Positions 24,585 to 31,520 of a stretch of DNA of 41,558 bases are shown one piece after another; the first letter of the stretch is position 1, and each line of letters begins with the position of its first letter. This DNA is from Streptomyces zinciresistens K42 (GTDB taxonomy: Bacteria; Actinomycetota; Actinomycetes; Streptomycetales; Streptomycetaceae). The translations under genes were made by a program, and so were the position numbers. The DNA is taken from the NCBI RefSeq assembly GCF_000225525.1, contig NZ_AGBF01000047.1:1-41558 (forward strand), given 5' to 3'. The notes under the pieces were generated by a model. That model did no database searches and was not told the origin of the DNA. It saw only the letters and a list, made by a program, of their open reading frames with translations.

Positions 24585-24767
24585 TCATCGGGGCCCACCG
24601 AACCGGCGCCGCTTCGTAGAAGGCTCCGGGGCCGGCTGTCCGCCGCGGCGGCGCTGGATCTCCGCCTCCACCTCGCCGACCGGCCGCCCGTAAGCCTGAT
24701 GGGAAAGCCGACGGCCCTCGTCGGCAAAGCCGGTCGGATCAACGGGCGGCAGCGTGACACCGGTCAT
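24585..24767 (-). CDS. Small hypothetical protein, 60 aa
   Basis: Begins MTGVTLPPVDPTGFADEG, then RRLSHQAYGRPVGEVEAEIQRR and a basic tail KRRRFGG. It starts within the stop of the gene before it (ATGA-type overlap at 24764-24767), which supports both being real and translationally coupled. Charged and soluble; no known domain. It belongs to the left part of the island. Confidence 0.6.
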   Translation of the reverse strand: MTGVTLPPVDPTGFADEGRRLSHQAYGRPVGEVEAEIQRRRGGQPAPEPSTKRRRFGGPR

Positions 24768-25010
24768 CGGGAACTCACGCCGCCCGTCGTGGCCAACCGC
24801 ATGATGACCTCGAACCGGTCGAGGTTCATGAAGTCGTCTTCCGTGACGCTGCGGCCGAACTGGCGGGCAAGGTCCTTGGCGTCACTTACCGCCGTTTGGA
24901 ACGTGACGGTCGAACGCGCGTTGCTCGCCGTGGCCTCCCTTAGTTCCAGGGCTTGGGCGAGTTCCGGGGTCGGGCGGTTGGTCGGGCCGTGACCGGTTGG
25001 GGTGCATAGC
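24764..25010 (-). CDS. Small hypothetical protein, 5' end lost to an IS element
   Basis: Codes for PTPELAQALELREATASNARSTV.., then DAKDLARQFGRSVTEDDFMNLDRFEVIMRLATTGGV. The frame stays open into the ISAs1-type DNA near 25010, so the native start is gone or was replaced by a start within the IS; the visible gene-like composition ends around 25000. The protein is helical and charged. It is coupled to the 60-residue gene downstream. No family recognised. Confidence 0.55.
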
Positions 25011-25012
25011 AG

Positions 25013-25081
25013 AGCAGGCACGGGCTTCGTGATCATTGGGGTGTCGAAGCTCAACGATCATGAGGTGGCCCGTGCCTGCCG
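25013..25081. repeat. Imperfect long inverted repeat at the ISAs1-type left end
   Basis: GCAGGCACGGG (25013-25023 region) is the reverse complement of CCCGTGCCTGC (25071-25081 region), and inside these TGATCATTG faces CAACGATCA. The structure covers the transposase start region and is probably the IS end plus a translation-blocking hairpin. Confidence 0.55.
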
Positions 25082-25503
25082 CTGCATCTTCTCTCATCCC
25101 GCCGGTGCTGGTGAAGCTGGATCCGCTGGATGCCAGTCAAGTCGCTGACCTGCGGCCCTTTCTGGAGCGGGTGCCCGACCCGCGGGCGAGGCGGGGCCGC
25201 TGGTACTCGCTGACCGCGATCCTCCTCGTCTGTGCCTGCGCGGCCGTCTCCGGAATGAGGAGTGTGGATGAGATCGCCGAGTGGGCGGCACGGGCCTCGG
25301 ACACCGTGCTGACGGCCGTCGGAGTCCGCCGGCATCCGCTCAGGTGGCGCCGTGCCCCCTCGCGGACCACGATCGGCCGCGTGCTCGCGGCCGTCGACGG
25401 TGACGCCTTGGACCAAGCGGTCGGCGCCTACCTCACCGCCCGGAACACCGCGGGAACAGTCTCGGGAAGCGACAGGTGATCGCCGTCGACGGCAAGTCAC
25501 TGA
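25060..25503 (+). pseudogene. ISAs1-family transposase, N-terminal fragment, frameshifted
   Basis: From the ATG at 25060 the frame encodes ...SLIPPVLVKLDPLD, then FLERVPDPRARRGRWYSLTAILLVCACAAVSG, SVDEIAEWAARASDTVLTAVGV and RRAPSRTTIGRVLAAVDGDALDQAVG, the N-terminal domain of ISAs1/H-repeat transposases. It stops at 25477-25479, but the next frame continues VIAVDGKSL (25476-25502), the conserved block with the first catalytic Asp. Homology then stops at about 25503 at the end of an IS5-type element. The remaining two thirds of the gene are missing. Confidence 0.85.
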
Positions 25504-25516
25504 GCCTTTTCCATCC

Positions 25517-25774
25517 TCAGTCTGAGCTGGCCAGGTGGAGGGTGAGGACGGCTTGGACGAGGCTTGTGATTCGGGTGGTCGAGCAGCGGAGCTTGCGGAG
25601 GAGCCGCCAGGACTTGATGGTGGCGATGGCCTGTTCGACCAGTGCTCGTACCTTCGCGTGGGCCCGGTTGACGGCCTGCTGGCCGGCGGAAAGGCTGTCC
25701 CATCGGCCGCGGTAAGGGAGGCGGACCGTGCCGCCCGCGCCCTGGTAGCCCTTGTCCGCCCAGCAGTTGACCTC
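25517..25774 (-). pseudogene. IS5-family transposase, C-terminal fragment
   Basis: The minus strand encodes 85 codons beginning EVNCWADKGYQGAGGTVRLPYRG, then RAHAKVRALVEQAIATIKSWRLLRKLRC and ITSLVQAVLTLHLASSD with a stop at 25517. This is the typical DDE_4/IS5 C-terminus, with ADKGY giving the second Asp and RALVEQAIATIKSWR the catalytic Glu. Its N-terminal two thirds are cut off at about 25775 by the neighbouring IS1380-type element. The terminus beside it, GAGCCTTTTCC at about 25502, probably marks the IS end inserted in the ISAs1 transposase. Confidence 0.83.
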
Positions 25775-25945
25775 GATTCTTCAGAGGTCGTGAGTGCATG
25801 ACCAGGTCGGTGGTTCGCCCTGTTTGTTCCGCGTGATCGCGGGTGGGGCCTTCGCGTGTCGCTGCGGCTGCGCCGGGGTTCCACGGCTCCCGGAGTGTGC
25901 TGGTCCTGCTCCTTCCTGGTCTTCGTCGGGTCTGGCGGCCGGTCG

Positions 25946-27415
25946 TCAGGTGATGGCCGGGAGTGCGGTCAGCCGCTGCCAGCAGGTGGTGAACGAGGTT
26001 GCCCAGGGCCAGGTCCGCTCGATGCGCAGCCAGCGGCGGCGGGCGTGGTCGGCGAGTCGGGCGGGCAGGTGGTAGAGGCGGAAACGCATGGTGTCCGGCT
26101 CGGCGTCGGCCAGGTCTTCGATGTCGTGCAGAGCCAGGAGCCGCAGCCATGTGTCGAGATCGGCGGCGAGGTTCGCGGCGAGCGTCCAGCCGCGGTTGAC
26201 CTCCCAGGAGGCGGAGGGCAGGTTGTCCAGTCCCATGGCCTTGTTGGTGCGCACTCGGTCTTCCACGCCGGCGTGGGAGCGGTGCAGCACGTCCAGGAGC
26301 TGGGCGTGGCCCGAGCCGGCGATGCCCCACATGTGACGGATGTTGGTCGCGGTGATGCAGTAGCGCCAGCCGGTCTTCTTCTCGAACGCGGTCAGCTTCT
26401 TCAGGTGCCGCCGGGTCGGACGCACCCGGCGCACGATCAGCCGCATGCCCTCGGGCCGGCCCTCACGGGTGTTCAGGCCGGTCAACTCGGCGACGAAGTA
26501 GCCTTCTTGGAGGCTGCCGTCCTGGTGCAGGGAGGTCTCCCAGGCGGCCTCGGGCAGGCGGGCGATGGCCTTCTCGTCGTCTTCGGTGATCTTCCGGCCG
26601 ACGGTGTAGCGGACCGTGCGCCGCGTGGTGTTCAACGCTTCGAGGTGTTCCAGCAGTCCGTGGGTGGCCCCGGCCCCGTCCACCCGGACGAGGATCTTCG
26701 CGGCCGACGATCCGGGGATCTGCGCGAGGGCCTCGGTGAGAACGGCGATGTGGTCGGTCACCGTGTTCGCTCCGGAGTTCCCCGGCCGCAGGAGCATGGC
26801 CAGGGACTCGGTGGTGTTGGCACACCACGCGGCCAGCGGATGAAACCCGAACGTCTTTTTGAAGGTGACCGCTGCCCCGGCCTTCTTCGATGCGGCGGTG
26901 ATGACGGTGGCGTCGAGGTCGATGACGATCCAGCCGGTCAGCCGCTTGCCCGCCACCGTCAGCCACGGGAAGCCGCCCGGCCGCAGATGCAGCAGACTCC
27001 ACACCTGCCGGGGCACCTTCGCCCGCGCCTTTGCGATCTTCGCCAGGGTGGCCACGTCGAGCATGGCCAGCGTGCGCCGCGTGGTGGAGTCCGAGGCGGC
27101 AGGCCCGAACAACGGCCGGTGATGCAGTTGGAGTTGCTCGGCCTCCGATAGGTTCGCCGCCCCGAGCACGATCGCGATCGCGAGGTGCACCAGCACCCCG
27201 GCGCGGTCCCGCCAGCCGGCTGCGGTGCTGGACGGCAGTACCCCGGCCAACGCGTCCGTCAGCCCCGTGCGGTCCGCGCATCGGCGCAGCAGCACCGCCC
27301 CGGCATGCCCGATCAGTCTCTTCCCGTCAGCCACCACGGACAGCCGACGGTCCCACCCTGTACTCTCGACCACCAGAAAGGTGCCTTGCTCCCGCAGCGG
27401 ATATGACCTAGACAC
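25946..27415 (-). CDS. IS1380-family transposase
   Basis: Intact frame of 489 codons. Landmarks include LSEAEQLQLHHRPLFGPAASDSTTRRTL, GWIVIDLDATVITAASKKAGAAVTFKKTFGFHPLAAW (first catalytic Asp in DLDATV), KILVRVDGAGATHGLLEHL (second Asp) and NRGWTLAANLAADLDTWLRLLAL. They are characteristic of IS1380 DDE transposases. The first about 20 residues may be non-native, since a later GTG (VVESTGWDRR) would also serve. It may still be active. The element ends were not fixed with certainty, probably near 25786 and 27423-27450. Confidence 0.88.
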   Translation of the reverse strand: MSRSYPLREQGTFLVVESTGWDRRLSVVADGKRLIGHAGAVLLRRCADRTGLTDALAGVLPSSTAAGWRDRAGVLVHLAIAIVLGAANLSEAEQLQLHHRPLFGPAASDSTTRRTLAMLDVATLAKIAKARAKVPRQVWSLLHLRPGGFPWLTVAGKRLTGWIVIDLDATVITAASKKAGAAVTFKKTFGFHPLAAWCANTTESLAMLLRPGNSGANTVTDHIAVLTEALAQIPGSSAAKILVRVDGAGATHGLLEHLEALNTTRRTVRYTVGRKITEDDEKAIARLPEAAWETSLHQDGSLQEGYFVAELTGLNTREGRPEGMRLIVRRVRPTRRHLKKLTAFEKKTGWRYCITATNIRHMWGIAGSGHAQLLDVLHRSHAGVEDRVRTNKAMGLDNLPSASWEVNRGWTLAANLAADLDTWLRLLALHDIEDLADAEPDTMRFRLYHLPARLADHARRRWLRIERTWPWATSFTTCWQRLTALPAIT

Positions 27416-27448
27416 TCACATCCTTGCAGGTCAACGGCACCTTTCTGC
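27374..27448. repeat. Inverted repeat upstream of the IS1380 transposase
   Basis: AGAAAGGTGCC (27374-27384) is the exact reverse complement of GGCACCTTTCT (27438-27448). The pair brackets the start of the transposase gene. It may be an operator/attenuator or belong to the IS end. Confidence 0.6.
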
Positions 27449-27611
27449 TATCGGGGCGTCAGATCACCCAATTCCGCTGAATACCCAGGGTTAATTTTCG
27501 GTAGCCCAACCATCTGAGTGCCGCCGTCCTCCCGGCTCGCTTGCCTTCCCTTGGTGGGAGCTGCAACCGCTCAAGGAGCCATGCCCGGCTGGTCGTTCGG
27601 AACCAGTGAGA

Positions 27612-27839
27612 CTACTGCATCCGGAAGATACAGAGATGACAGGCGTACAGCGGCAGCGTGGTGTCCTGCGCTGCAATGTCGCCGACGATAGCCACCGGAA
27701 CCCCAACGGTTTCGCAGCGGAAGCAAGCACCGCGATACCACTGGAACAAGTCCCAGACCTGTTGCGGTTTCATCGAGCGGCCGTCCTCTGGTTGGTCGTC
27801 GGGTTCTACCGCACGCCGGCCACGAGGGTCAGGTGCCAT
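27612..27839 (-). CDS. Small Cys-rich protein with two CxxC pairs
   Basis: Up to 75 residues. The C-terminal half reads QQVWDLFQWYRGACFRCETVGVPVAIVG, then LPLYACHLCIFRMQ: CFRC and CHLC spaced about 28 residues apart, a zinc-ribbon-like layout. The ATG at 27839 overlaps the end of the ATP-binding protein gene; an internal ATG at 27773 after GAGGACGG is an alternative start. It is the last gene of a three-gene minus-strand unit (resolvase-like, ATPase, this protein). Function unknown; a small metal-binding partner is plausible. Confidence 0.65.
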   Translation of the reverse strand: MAPDPRGRRAVEPDDQPEDGRSMKPQQVWDLFQWYRGACFRCETVGVPVAIVGDIAAQDTTLPLYACHLCIFRMQ

Positions 27840-28440
27840 CGTTCACCCGCGCGCACATCACAGAGGCGGTTGTGTCCAACAACCTGTCGAACAGCGCCAT
27901 GCGTGCTTGTTCGTCTTCCGACCCACGCTCGGCACGGCTCCCCGCAGGCAGTTGGAGGGGAACCGGCATCGTGTCGAAGGGCGACGGCATGAGCGGTAGC
28001 CCCAGCGGCAGTTCAGCCCAGACAATTTTCCCGCCGACGCGCGAACGGTGAATGTCCCACCGCTTCGCCAGGACGTCGACGAGCAGCAAGCCGCGTCCGC
28101 CTTCTGCTTCGGGGGCAGGGCTTCTGCGTACCGGGCTCTCGTCGGTGGCATCGAAAATCTCGATGAACAGGCTGGCCTCGATGGCACGGAGCTGCACTCC
28201 GACAACGCCGGTGGTCTTGGTGACGGCGTTCCTCGGCTGCGGCCTGGCTTCCGTTGCCAGCACGGCGTTGGTGACAAGTTCGCTCACGACGAGTGTCGCC
28301 GTGTCGATCTGCTCGCCCAGTTCCCAGCGGGTCAGCGTGTACCGCGTGTACATCCGGGCCACGGCAACGGCGGTTGGCTTTGCGACCAAACGGGCCGTCG
28401 CCACCAGCAGGGGGATGGGGTTCACGTCGTCGGCGTTCAT
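27829..28440 (-). CDS. ATP-binding protein, RsbW/anti-sigma-like HATPase
   Basis: 203 residues if started at the ATG overlapping the upstream stop. The GHKL ATPase fold (HATPase_c_2) is shown by TLVVSELVTNAV (N-box), IEIFDATDESPV (G1) and AEGGRGLLLVDVLAKRWD (G2 and following helix). Members of this group in Streptomyces are anti-sigma-factor-like or conservon-type regulators acting in the cytosol. A C-terminal tail of about 70 residues (PFDTMPVPLQLP...) is extra. It is coupled to the resolvase-like gene by a 4-bp overlap. Confidence 0.85.
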   Translation of the reverse strand: MNADDVNPIPLLVATARLVAKPTAVAVARMYTRYTLTRWELGEQIDTATLVVSELVTNAVLATEARPQPRNAVTKTTGVVGVQLRAIEASLFIEIFDATDESPVRRSPAPEAEGGRGLLLVDVLAKRWDIHRSRVGGKIVWAELPLGLPLMPSPFDTMPVPLQLPAGSRAERGSEDEQARMALFDRLLDTTASVMCARVNDGT

Positions 28441-28781
28441 GACGTGACGCCCCTCCGCTGGACGACAGCACCTTGGACAATCCACAACCGTGCGCCCAAT
28501 TCGCCTTCAATGTGGTCTTTCATCGCGGCTTGCAGACCCGGCAGCCGGGCGAAGTGCCACAGCGACGGCACGATGACGTGCTTGACGTCGGCGTTCTTGA
28601 GGGCATCGACGAGTGCGAGGAAGACCGATTCATCGCTGACGCCGAGCTGTTCGATGAACAGCCGCTTCAACTCGTAGCCCTCGCGGCGGGCGTAGCGGCC
28701 CAACTCCACTTCGATTGCCGCGTTTTCATCTGGATCATCACTGGCGGCGAGTCGCATGTACCCGTACATGAGCGGTCGCAT
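28437..28781 (-). CDS. Resolvase-fold protein without the catalytic serine
   Basis: 114 residues beginning MRPLMYGYMRLAASDDPDEN after a strong AGGAGGAACGG site. The pattern GYMRLAA, ELGRYARREGYELKRLFIEQ, LVDALKNADVKHVIVPSLWHFARLPG follows the N-terminal domain of serine recombinases (GYxRVSTxxQ, DRLSR). The position of the nucleophilic Ser (YxRVS) is Ala here, and the Arg-rich DRxxR motif is LWHFARL, so it cannot be a normal recombinase. There is no DNA-binding domain. Probably a small regulatory or structural protein, first in the unit with the ATPase and the Cys-rich protein, divergent from the XRE regulator. Confidence 0.75.
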   Translation of the reverse strand: MRPLMYGYMRLAASDDPDENAAIEVELGRYARREGYELKRLFIEQLGVSDESVFLALVDALKNADVKHVIVPSLWHFARLPGLQAAMKDHIEGELGARLWIVQGAVVQRRGVTS

Positions 28782-28929
28782 CCGTTCCTCCTGGGGGACT
28801 GGAGCGGTTGGCGAGCAGTGGCACGGGAAGTTCCATCTGCTCGCCAACCTGCCTGTCAGAGAAGCGGGTTGACCTGCAAAGACACCACAGCAAACGTGCG
28901 GCACTCTTGCCGCATTCATGCGGGATTCA

Positions 28930-28969
28930 CCGTGCTGGCCTGCACGGATGTCACCTGCACGGTTATGGT
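28930..28969 (+). promoter_or_regulatory. Repeat-containing promoter of the XRE regulator
   Basis: CCTGCACGG occurs at 28939-28947 and 28954-28962 (15 bp apart), and CCGTGC (28930-28935) faces GCACGG (28942-28947) as an inverted pair. TATGGT at 28964-28969 is a good -10 box lying beside them. This looks like an operator-promoter for self-control by the XRE protein. Confidence 0.5.
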
Positions 28970-29000
28970 GAAGGTTCGCCCCCGCACGGAGGGATGGGCG

Positions 29001-30158
29001 ATGGCAGCGAAGCGGATGGGACTCGTCCGGCGGCGCAAAGCGGCTGGCCACACCCAAGAGAGCCTTGCCGAGTTCCTCGGGGTCGAGCGTTCGACGGTAG
29101 GTCGCTGGGAGTCAGCCGAGACGGAACCGCAAGCATGGTTGCGGCCAAAACTGGCGCGTGCGCTCAAGGTGTCGGCTGACGAACTTCAAGCCCTGCTTGA
29201 CGACGTCACGATCACCGACCCGCGTCCCAGCGAGCGGATGACGTATGCCCTTGAGAATCCAGCGTCAGCCGACCTCATGGTGGTCGCCTACCTCCACGAG
29301 CAGCTTCGCAAGCTGGATGAGTCGTACGACCAAGAGGCGTCGACCGCGCTGCTTGGTCGCGCTGGTCAACTTCACGGCCAGGTGCGCTTCCTCCGCGAGA
29401 ACGTCGCCAGCCCGCGCGTGCGCCGGGCACTGTACGAAGTCGAGGCCGACTCAAGCACGCTCATGGGGCAACTGGTTTGGGATGTTTCACAGCGCCGCGA
29501 CCACCACGCTCCGGTCGGGTACTTCAAAGAAGCCGTCGACGCTGCTCGTCATGCCCGCGATCCTTCGACGGAGTCGTACGCCACGCTGCGGATGAGCTTC
29601 GTTGCGCTCTACGGCGAGAAAAACCCCGTGCGCGGTGTGACGCTCGCCGAGCAGGCAGCCGACGCCGCTCAAGCCGTCAGTCCGTCACTCACGGGATTGA
29701 GCCTGCTTCATGTCGCCGAGGGGCACGCCATGACCGGCGCGCTCACCGAGTGCGAAGCGGCGCTGAAGAAGGCCGACGCTCAGTTCGACCGCGTGCACCC
29801 CGATGATCTGACCGCACCCTTCTACACGGTGAACGAGTACAACCGGCTGGCTGGCTCGTGTTACCTGTTTCTCGATCTTCCTGAACGTGCCGAACCCATC
29901 CTCCGTACGACTTCACGAGCGCTGGCCAGCAAGAAGAAGTCTCAAGCCATCGCGCTGGGGAACCTGACCCTTGCGCTCATCCGACAGCGGAAGCTCGACG
30001 AGGCCGCCGCGACCATGCACCGCACGATTGACGCCGTGGAGCTGACGCGTGGCGGCGGCGGTCTTAACCTGGCGTTCTCTGCTGGGCGTGAGCTGCGGCA
30101 GTGGCGGACGGAACCTTGGGCGCAGGAGATCAACGATCGGCTGCTCGCCCTGATGTAG
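29001..30158 (+). CDS. XRE-family regulator with TPR-like C-terminal region
   Basis: 385 residues. An N-terminal helix-turn-helix (GLVRRRKAAGHTQESLAEFLGVERSTVGRWESAETEPQAWLRPKLARAL, residues 6-54) is followed by about 300 residues of helical repeats with TPR character, for example TGLSLLHVAEGHAMTGALTECEAALKKADAQF and AIALGNLTLALIRQRKLDEAAATMHRTIDAV. The ATG at 29001 follows GGAGGGATGGGCG; an upstream in-frame ATG lies at 28965. Large XRE-TPR proteins of this kind in Streptomyces respond to peptides or control a downstream gene, here the cyclo-ligase-like gene 13 bp on. Confidence 0.86.
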   Translation: MAAKRMGLVRRRKAAGHTQESLAEFLGVERSTVGRWESAETEPQAWLRPKLARALKVSADELQALLDDVTITDPRPSERMTYALENPASADLMVVAYLHEQLRKLDESYDQEASTALLGRAGQLHGQVRFLRENVASPRVRRALYEVEADSSTLMGQLVWDVSQRRDHHAPVGYFKEAVDAARHARDPSTESYATLRMSFVALYGEKNPVRGVTLAEQAADAAQAVSPSLTGLSLLHVAEGHAMTGALTECEAALKKADAQFDRVHPDDLTAPFYTVNEYNRLAGSCYLFLDLPERAEPILRTTSRALASKKKSQAIALGNLTLALIRQRKLDEAAATMHRTIDAVELTRGGGGLNLAFSAGRELRQWRTEPWAQEINDRLLALM

Positions 30159-30171
30159 AACGGGTGGGACG

Positions 30172-30891
30172 TTGACGGACATCGACCAGGCCAAGCAGGA
30201 ACTGCGCGAGAAGGTATGGCGTCGCCTCATCGACGGTGGCGGTGCACCCGCCGACTCGTACGGCAAGATTCCTGGGTTCTACGGTGCTGAAGGCACCGCG
30301 GAACAGTTGGCCCGCCAGGACTTTTGGCAGCAGGCCACCACCGTGAAGGCGAACCCTGATTGGGCGCAGTTGCCGGTACGTGTCCGCACCCTCAAGGACG
30401 GCAAGCTTCTCTACATGGCCGTGCCGCGCATGGCGTCGCTCGAACCCTTCTACTTGCTCGACCCTAAGAACCTCGGGCTTCCGCCGGAGGAGGCCGCCGA
30501 GAAGAAGGGCGCGGCTCAGGTAGCCCGCCGGCTTGCGCCAGAGTCGATGGAACCTATCGACGTGGTGGTGTGCGGCAGTGTCGCCGTGAACCGTTCGGGA
30601 GCACGCATCGGGAAGGGTGCCGGATACTCCGACCTTGAAGTGGCGCTTCTTATCGAAGCCGGCCTGGTGACCGAAAGCACGGTGATCGTCGCGCCGGTTC
30701 ATGCCCTGCAAGTCGTCGAGGAAGACATCCCCGAGACCGAGCATGACTTCTCCGTGGACTACATCGTCACGCCCGACGAGGTGATCCCGTGCACCAACCG
30801 ACGACGGCCACGCGGTTTGGTGTGGGATGACCTGACACCCGAGAAGATCGCGGCTATTCCGGTACTGGCAGCACGGGCCGGGCGGGGATAG
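30172..30891 (+). CDS. 5-formyltetrahydrofolate cyclo-ligase family protein
   Basis: 239 residues with a TTG start after GGGTGGGAC. Blocks ELREKVWRRL, VRVRTLKDGKLLYMAVPRM, VAVNRSGARIGKGAGYSDLEVALL and the final VDYIVTPDEVI match the cyclo-ligase (MTHFS/YgfA) fold; GxRxGxGxGYxD, the phosphate/folate-binding signature, is present as GARIGKGAGYSDLE. The enzyme would turn 5-formyl-THF into 5,10-methenyl-THF using ATP. It differs from the housekeeping enzyme in its N-terminal half and may act on another substrate. Transcribed with the XRE-TPR gene. Confidence 0.82.
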   Translation: MTDIDQAKQELREKVWRRLIDGGGAPADSYGKIPGFYGAEGTAEQLARQDFWQQATTVKANPDWAQLPVRVRTLKDGKLLYMAVPRMASLEPFYLLDPKNLGLPPEEAAEKKGAAQVARRLAPESMEPIDVVVCGSVAVNRSGARIGKGAGYSDLEVALLIEAGLVTESTVIVAPVHALQVVEEDIPETEHDFSVDYIVTPDEVIPCTNRRRPRGLVWDDLTPEKIAAIPVLAARAGRG

Positions 30892-30910
30892 CCGTAGCCG
30901 TCCCTGGGGG

Positions 30911-30931
30911 GTCACTAGACGGCTAGACTAG
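30911..30931. repeat. CTAGAC direct repeat inside an ACTAG/CTAGT dyad near the island's right end
   Basis: CTAGAC at 30915-30920 and 30923-30928; ACTAG (30914-30918) faces CTAGT (30927-30931). It lies between the cyclo-ligase stop and the hybrid mug tail. It may be an integrase or excisionase arm site of the lost recombination system, or a weak terminator. Confidence 0.35.
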
Positions 30932-31507
30932 TCCTCGGGGCCACCCGCACACGACGCGTCGGGTAGCCCCGTGACCAGCCGAAACGCACGAAACGCATCC
31001 GTCAGTTTGGGTATAGTCCACAGCGCATTGAGCCCGCTCGGGTTGGGCAGTACCCACACCCGCGTCTCCCCGAACGTCCGCTCCTGCGGGCCCACCACCG
31101 CCCTGCGGTCCTCGAAGGCCGCCCGGTAGGTGGTCACCCCCACGACGGCCAGTCAACGCGGCCGCAGCCGTGCCACCTTGGCCGCCAGCAGCCGTCCTCC
31201 CTCGCGGTACTCCTCGGCGCTGAGCTCGTCCGCCCGCGCGGGTGGCCCGCGCCACCATGTGGGTGATGCCGAGCCGGAGACCGGGCAACTCCCCCTGCTC
31301 CGACGGGCTTCAACAGCCGGGGGGTGAACCCCGGCCGGTCACCACCAGCCAGAAGCGGTTGCCCGGACGGGCGAAGTGATGGCCGGTCGCCGCCGACGTC
31401 AGGCCCGGGTTGACGCCGCAGAACAGCACCCGCGGACCGTCCGCGACGGCGTCCGGCACGAGACGGTCGCGGGCGGCCTCCGGGTGCGCGGCGGTGAAGC
31501 GTGCCAT
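30928..31507 (-). pseudogene. mug: mug-type mismatch-specific DNA glycosylase, frameshifted, with island-derived tail
   Basis: The minus strand starts MARFTAAHPEAARDRLVPD and has VLFCGVNPGLTSAATGHHFARPGNRFW, the active-site block of Mug/TDG glycosylases that remove U or T opposite G. After GNRFW the frame is lost. Pieces continue in other frames as GLRLGITHMVARATRA, ADELSAEEYREGGRLLAAKVARLRPR, an in-frame TGA where Trp is expected, then VGVTTYRAAF and WVLPNPSGLNA. The last part (LWTIPKLTDAFRAFRLVTG, stop at 30928) lies outside the native gene and is contributed by the island; it resembles the usual C-terminal helix. At least two frameshifts and one nonsense change make it inactive. It follows purB by 13 bp. 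Confidence 0.87.
31016..31035. repeat. att-like site, right end of island
   Basis: 17/20 identical to 24472-24491 and in the same orientation. It marks where native mug (higher coordinates) meets island-derived tail codons (lower coordinates). Confidence 0.7.
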
Positions 31508-31520
31508 GGCCGGCGGAGGA

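Larger units (their letters stand above)
24492..31015. mobile_element. Eroded integrative island in the 3' end of mug
   Basis: About 6.5 kb inserted in mug, with att-like repeats at both joints. On the right the island supplies a substitute coding tail for mug, as site-specific elements often do. The island has lower GC than the flanks (visible at 24492-24560 and 27450-30900). It holds two small coupled genes, remains of ISAs1- and IS5-type transposases, a full IS1380-type transposase and a five-gene regulatory cluster. No integrase, replication or transfer gene is recognisable, so it is probably a decayed integrative element or prophage. Confidence 0.75.

Noticed and set aside
25786..27423. 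Exact ends of the IS1380-type element
   Set aside because: GGTCGTGAGTG at the left resembles GGATGTGAGTG at the right, but no matching target duplication adjoins them, so exact ends are not claimed.
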